Source of the DNA: an uncultured Clostridia bacterium
GTDB lineage: Bacteria > Bacillota > Clostridia > Oscillospirales > Acutalibacteraceae
DNA length: 16,345 nucleotides
Reading direction: 5' to 3'
Assembly (NCBI GenBank): GCA_946006915.1
Contig: CAMFZK010000008.1
Coordinates: forward strand, 1 to 16,345
Part shown: piece by piece, positions 14,652-16,345 of the stretch
Numbering within the stretch: the stretch's first letter is position 1
How the letters are laid out: each line of letters opens with the position of its first letter
Notes under the pieces: model-generated
Databases searched by the model: none
Seen by the model: the letters and a program-made list of their open reading frames with translations, nothing else
Told to the model about the DNA's origin: nothing
Made by a program: the position numbers and the translations under genes

Positions 14652-15181
14652 TGGCTACTAAACAGTATTTATTTGCCGGTTTCGGCGGTCAGGGTATTTT
14701 GTTTTCGGGTAAATTCTTGGCTTACAAAGGTCTTACCGAGGGTAAACAGGTAAGTTGGCTTCCGTCTTACGGACCGGAAATGCGCGGCGGTACTGCAAGT
14801 TGCAGTGTTATTTTAAGCGATTCACCCGTCGGCTCGCCGATAGTTTCCAAACCCGATGTTTTGGTTGCTATGAATCTTCCGTCACTTGATAAGTACGAAG
14901 ATGCCGTAGTATCCGGCGGTGTAATTTTCCTTGATTCTTCGCTTATTGAACGCAAGGTAAAAAGAACCGACGTTACGGTTCACTATATCCCCGCAACCAA
15001 ACTTGCAAGCGAAAATAATATGCCTACATTGGCAAATATGATTATTGTAGGTAAAATTCTTAAAGAATTTAATGAATTCGGTGAGGGTGTTAATGCGGCA
15101 CTTTCTAAGGTTATTTCCGCAAAACACGCCGATATGCTTGACGTTAACTTAAAAGCATTGCAAATCGGTGCCGATAATTAG
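14651..15181 (+). CDS. 2-oxoacid:ferredoxin oxidoreductase, gamma subunit
   Basis: This 176-residue subunit begins with FAGFGGQGILFSGKFLA and contains SYGPEMRGGTASC and SKPDVLVAMNLPSLDKY, which define the gamma domain of 2-oxoacid:ferredoxin oxidoreductases. The domain helps bind CoA and hold the complex together. The start overlaps the beta-subunit stop (TAATG), and AAGGAGG lies a few bases upstream. With delta, alpha and beta it completes one four-subunit enzyme. Confidence 0.94.
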   Translation: MATKQYLFAGFGGQGILFSGKFLAYKGLTEGKQVSWLPSYGPEMRGGTASCSVILSDSPVGSPIVSKPDVLVAMNLPSLDKYEDAVVSGGVIFLDSSLIERKVKRTDVTVHYIPATKLASENNMPTLANMIIVGKILKEFNEFGEGVNAALSKVISAKHADMLDVNLKALQIGADN

Positions 15182-15193
15182 GAGGGTTTTAAG

Positions 15194-16258
15194 ATGGAAA
15201 TTAAAATCACAAAAGCCGAGGTTTTAAAACAAAAACCCGACAGCAGTACATTGGGTTTCGGTAAAATTTTTACCGACCATATGTTTTTAATGGATTGGAA
15301 CAGTGAAAACGGTTGGCAGAACGCCAGAATAGTTCCTTTCGCTAATATTTCACTTCATCCCGCTTCTACCGTTTTACACTACGGCAGTGAAATTTTTGAG
15401 GGCTTAAAAGCATACCGCACAAAAGACGGCAAGGTTCAACTTTTCAGACCTATTGAAAATATCCGCCGTATGAACCGTTCGGCAGAACGTCTTTGCCTGC
15501 CTCAAATTCCCGAAGATTTAGCACTTAAAGTGCTTGAAACTTTTGTGGAACTCGAAAAGGACTGGACACCGTCGGCAGAGGGTACATCACTATATCTTCG
15601 TCCCTTTATGTTCGGTAATGACGAATCTTTAGGTGTTCACGCAGTTCACAATGCAACCTACTGCATTATTGCATCTCCTGTGGGAAGTTATTATGCCGAA
15701 GGTATTAACCCGGTTAAAATTATGATAGAAGATAGGGACGTTCGTGCGGTAAGAGGCGGTACGGGTTACGCTAAATGCGGCGGTAACTATGCGGCAAGTA
15801 ATCGTGCAGGCGAACGTGCGGCACGAGAGGGCTATTCCCAAGTGCTTTGGCTTGACGGTGTAGAAAGAAAATACATAGAAGAAGTAGGCGCTATGAATGT
15901 TATGTTCAAAATCGCAGGTAAAATTGTAACTCCTGCGCTTACCGGTTCAATTCTTCCCGGTATTACTCGTATGTCTTGCATTGAAGTGCTTAAAAATATG
16001 GGTTATGAAGTTGAAGAACGTCTTTTAGACGTTGCCGAACTTGAAACGGCACTTGAAAACGGCACTCTTGAAGAAGCATGGGGTTGCGGTACAGCCGCTG
16101 TTGTATCTCCAATCGGCGAGTTGGCTTACAAGGGCAAAAAATATTCCGTTAATAACGGAAAAATCGGCGATGTAACCCAAACGCTTTACGATACTTTAAC
16201 AGGTATTCAGTGGGGCAAAATAGAGGATAAATTCGGTTGGACATATCCTATTAAATAA
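15194..16258 (+). CDS. ilvE: Branched-chain amino acid aminotransferase
   Basis: This 354-residue fold-type IV PLP enzyme interconverts Val, Ile or Leu and their 2-oxoacids with glutamate/2-oxoglutarate. It resembles the longer eukaryote-like BCAT group: FTDHMFLMDW near residue 30, HYGSEIFEGLKAYR, the Schiff-base lysine K226 in DGVERKYIEEVGAMN, and GSILPGITR. The start follows AGGAGGG, 12 bases after the gamma-subunit stop, so it is the last gene of the Val T-box operon. Here it would perform the final step, making valine or isoleucine from the oxoacids produced by the oxidoreductase. The opposite, catabolic direction is chemically possible but does not fit T-box induction. Confidence 0.95.
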   Translation: MEIKITKAEVLKQKPDSSTLGFGKIFTDHMFLMDWNSENGWQNARIVPFANISLHPASTVLHYGSEIFEGLKAYRTKDGKVQLFRPIENIRRMNRSAERLCLPQIPEDLALKVLETFVELEKDWTPSAEGTSLYLRPFMFGNDESLGVHAVHNATYCIIASPVGSYYAEGINPVKIMIEDRDVRAVRGGTGYAKCGGNYAASNRAGERAAREGYSQVLWLDGVERKYIEEVGAMNVMFKIAGKIVTPALTGSILPGITRMSCIEVLKNMGYEVEERLLDVAELETALENGTLEEAWGCGTAAVVSPIGELAYKGKKYSVNNGKIGDVTQTLYDTLTGIQWGKIEDKFGWTYPIK

Positions 16259-16262
16259 CTCA

Positions 16263-16286
16263 AAAAGCCGTCGAAAGACGGCTTTT
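16263..16286 (+). terminator. Intrinsic terminator after ilvE
   Basis: AAAAGCCGTC and GACGGCTTTT form a perfect 10-base-pair stem closed by a GAAA tetraloop. The T run is only four long, so some readthrough is possible. The last 59 bases of the window hold nothing recognisable. Confidence 0.8.
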
Positions 16287-16345
16287 GAATTTAGGTTTTA
16301 AAATAAAAACTGTTAAAACACCAAACTTGCGACAAAATTAAATAT

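Noticed and set aside
12566..16258. Catabolic reading of the VOR-aminotransferase genes (BCAA fermentation with ATP gain)
   Set aside because: Fermentation would not need two AMP-forming synthetases under starvation-induced T-box control; kept only as a minor alternative.

Overview
The window looks like a chromosomal segment of an anaerobic, spore-forming, fairly low-GC member of the Clostridia. The evidence is a SpoIIID gene behind a sigma-E-like promoter, RNase Y, a Firmicutes-type L10 leader, two T-box riboswitches and a ferredoxin-dependent 2-oxoacid oxidoreductase. No insertion sequence, phage gene, CRISPR array, tRNA or rRNA was found.

Layout: (1) 1-164 is the 3' end of mutS2. (2) 235-1781 is a + strand operon encoding a membrane SPFH/band-7 protein, a small Arc-like ribbon-helix-helix protein and a YbjQ-family protein, closed by a terminator shared with convergent rny. 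(3) 1842-4807 lies on the - strand: rplJ-rplL behind a consensus promoter and an L10 autoregulatory leader, then separately promoted rny with a long leader. (4) 4857-5170 is spoIIID on + with its sigma-E-type promoter. (5) 5178-6575 is a MATE exporter on -, convergent with spoIIID; the two genes share a palindromic terminator that contains both stop codons. (6) 6654-16286 is a roughly 9.6 kb + strand block for branched-chain amino acid (BCAA) metabolism.

The BCAA block is the most interesting part. Two T-box leaders, each behind a perfect TTGACA-17-TATAAT promoter, precede two paralogous proteins of about 760 residues. Each protein joins an XRE-type helix-turn-helix and a cupin to a complete AMP-forming acyl-CoA synthetase. 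Aligning the two specifier loops on their shared downstream sequence gives ATC (Ile) for the first leader and GTA (Val) for the second. The second synthetase starts an apparently continuous operon: a MinD/ParA-like ATPase, the four subunits of a branched-chain 2-oxoacid:ferredoxin oxidoreductase (delta, alpha, beta, gamma) and a branched-chain aminotransferase.

Read together, these genes would make BCAAs from branched-chain carboxylic acids. Acids such as isobutyrate or 2-methylbutyrate would be activated to acyl-CoA, reductively carboxylated with reduced ferredoxin to the 2-oxoacid, and transaminated to valine or isoleucine. Induction by uncharged tRNA-Ile and tRNA-Val argues for this anabolic direction rather than amino acid fermentation. 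The individual enzymes and the reductive carboxylation route are known biochemistry. The paired T-box control and the fused sensor-like N-termini are what deserve follow-up; all of this is read from sequence, with no database search.
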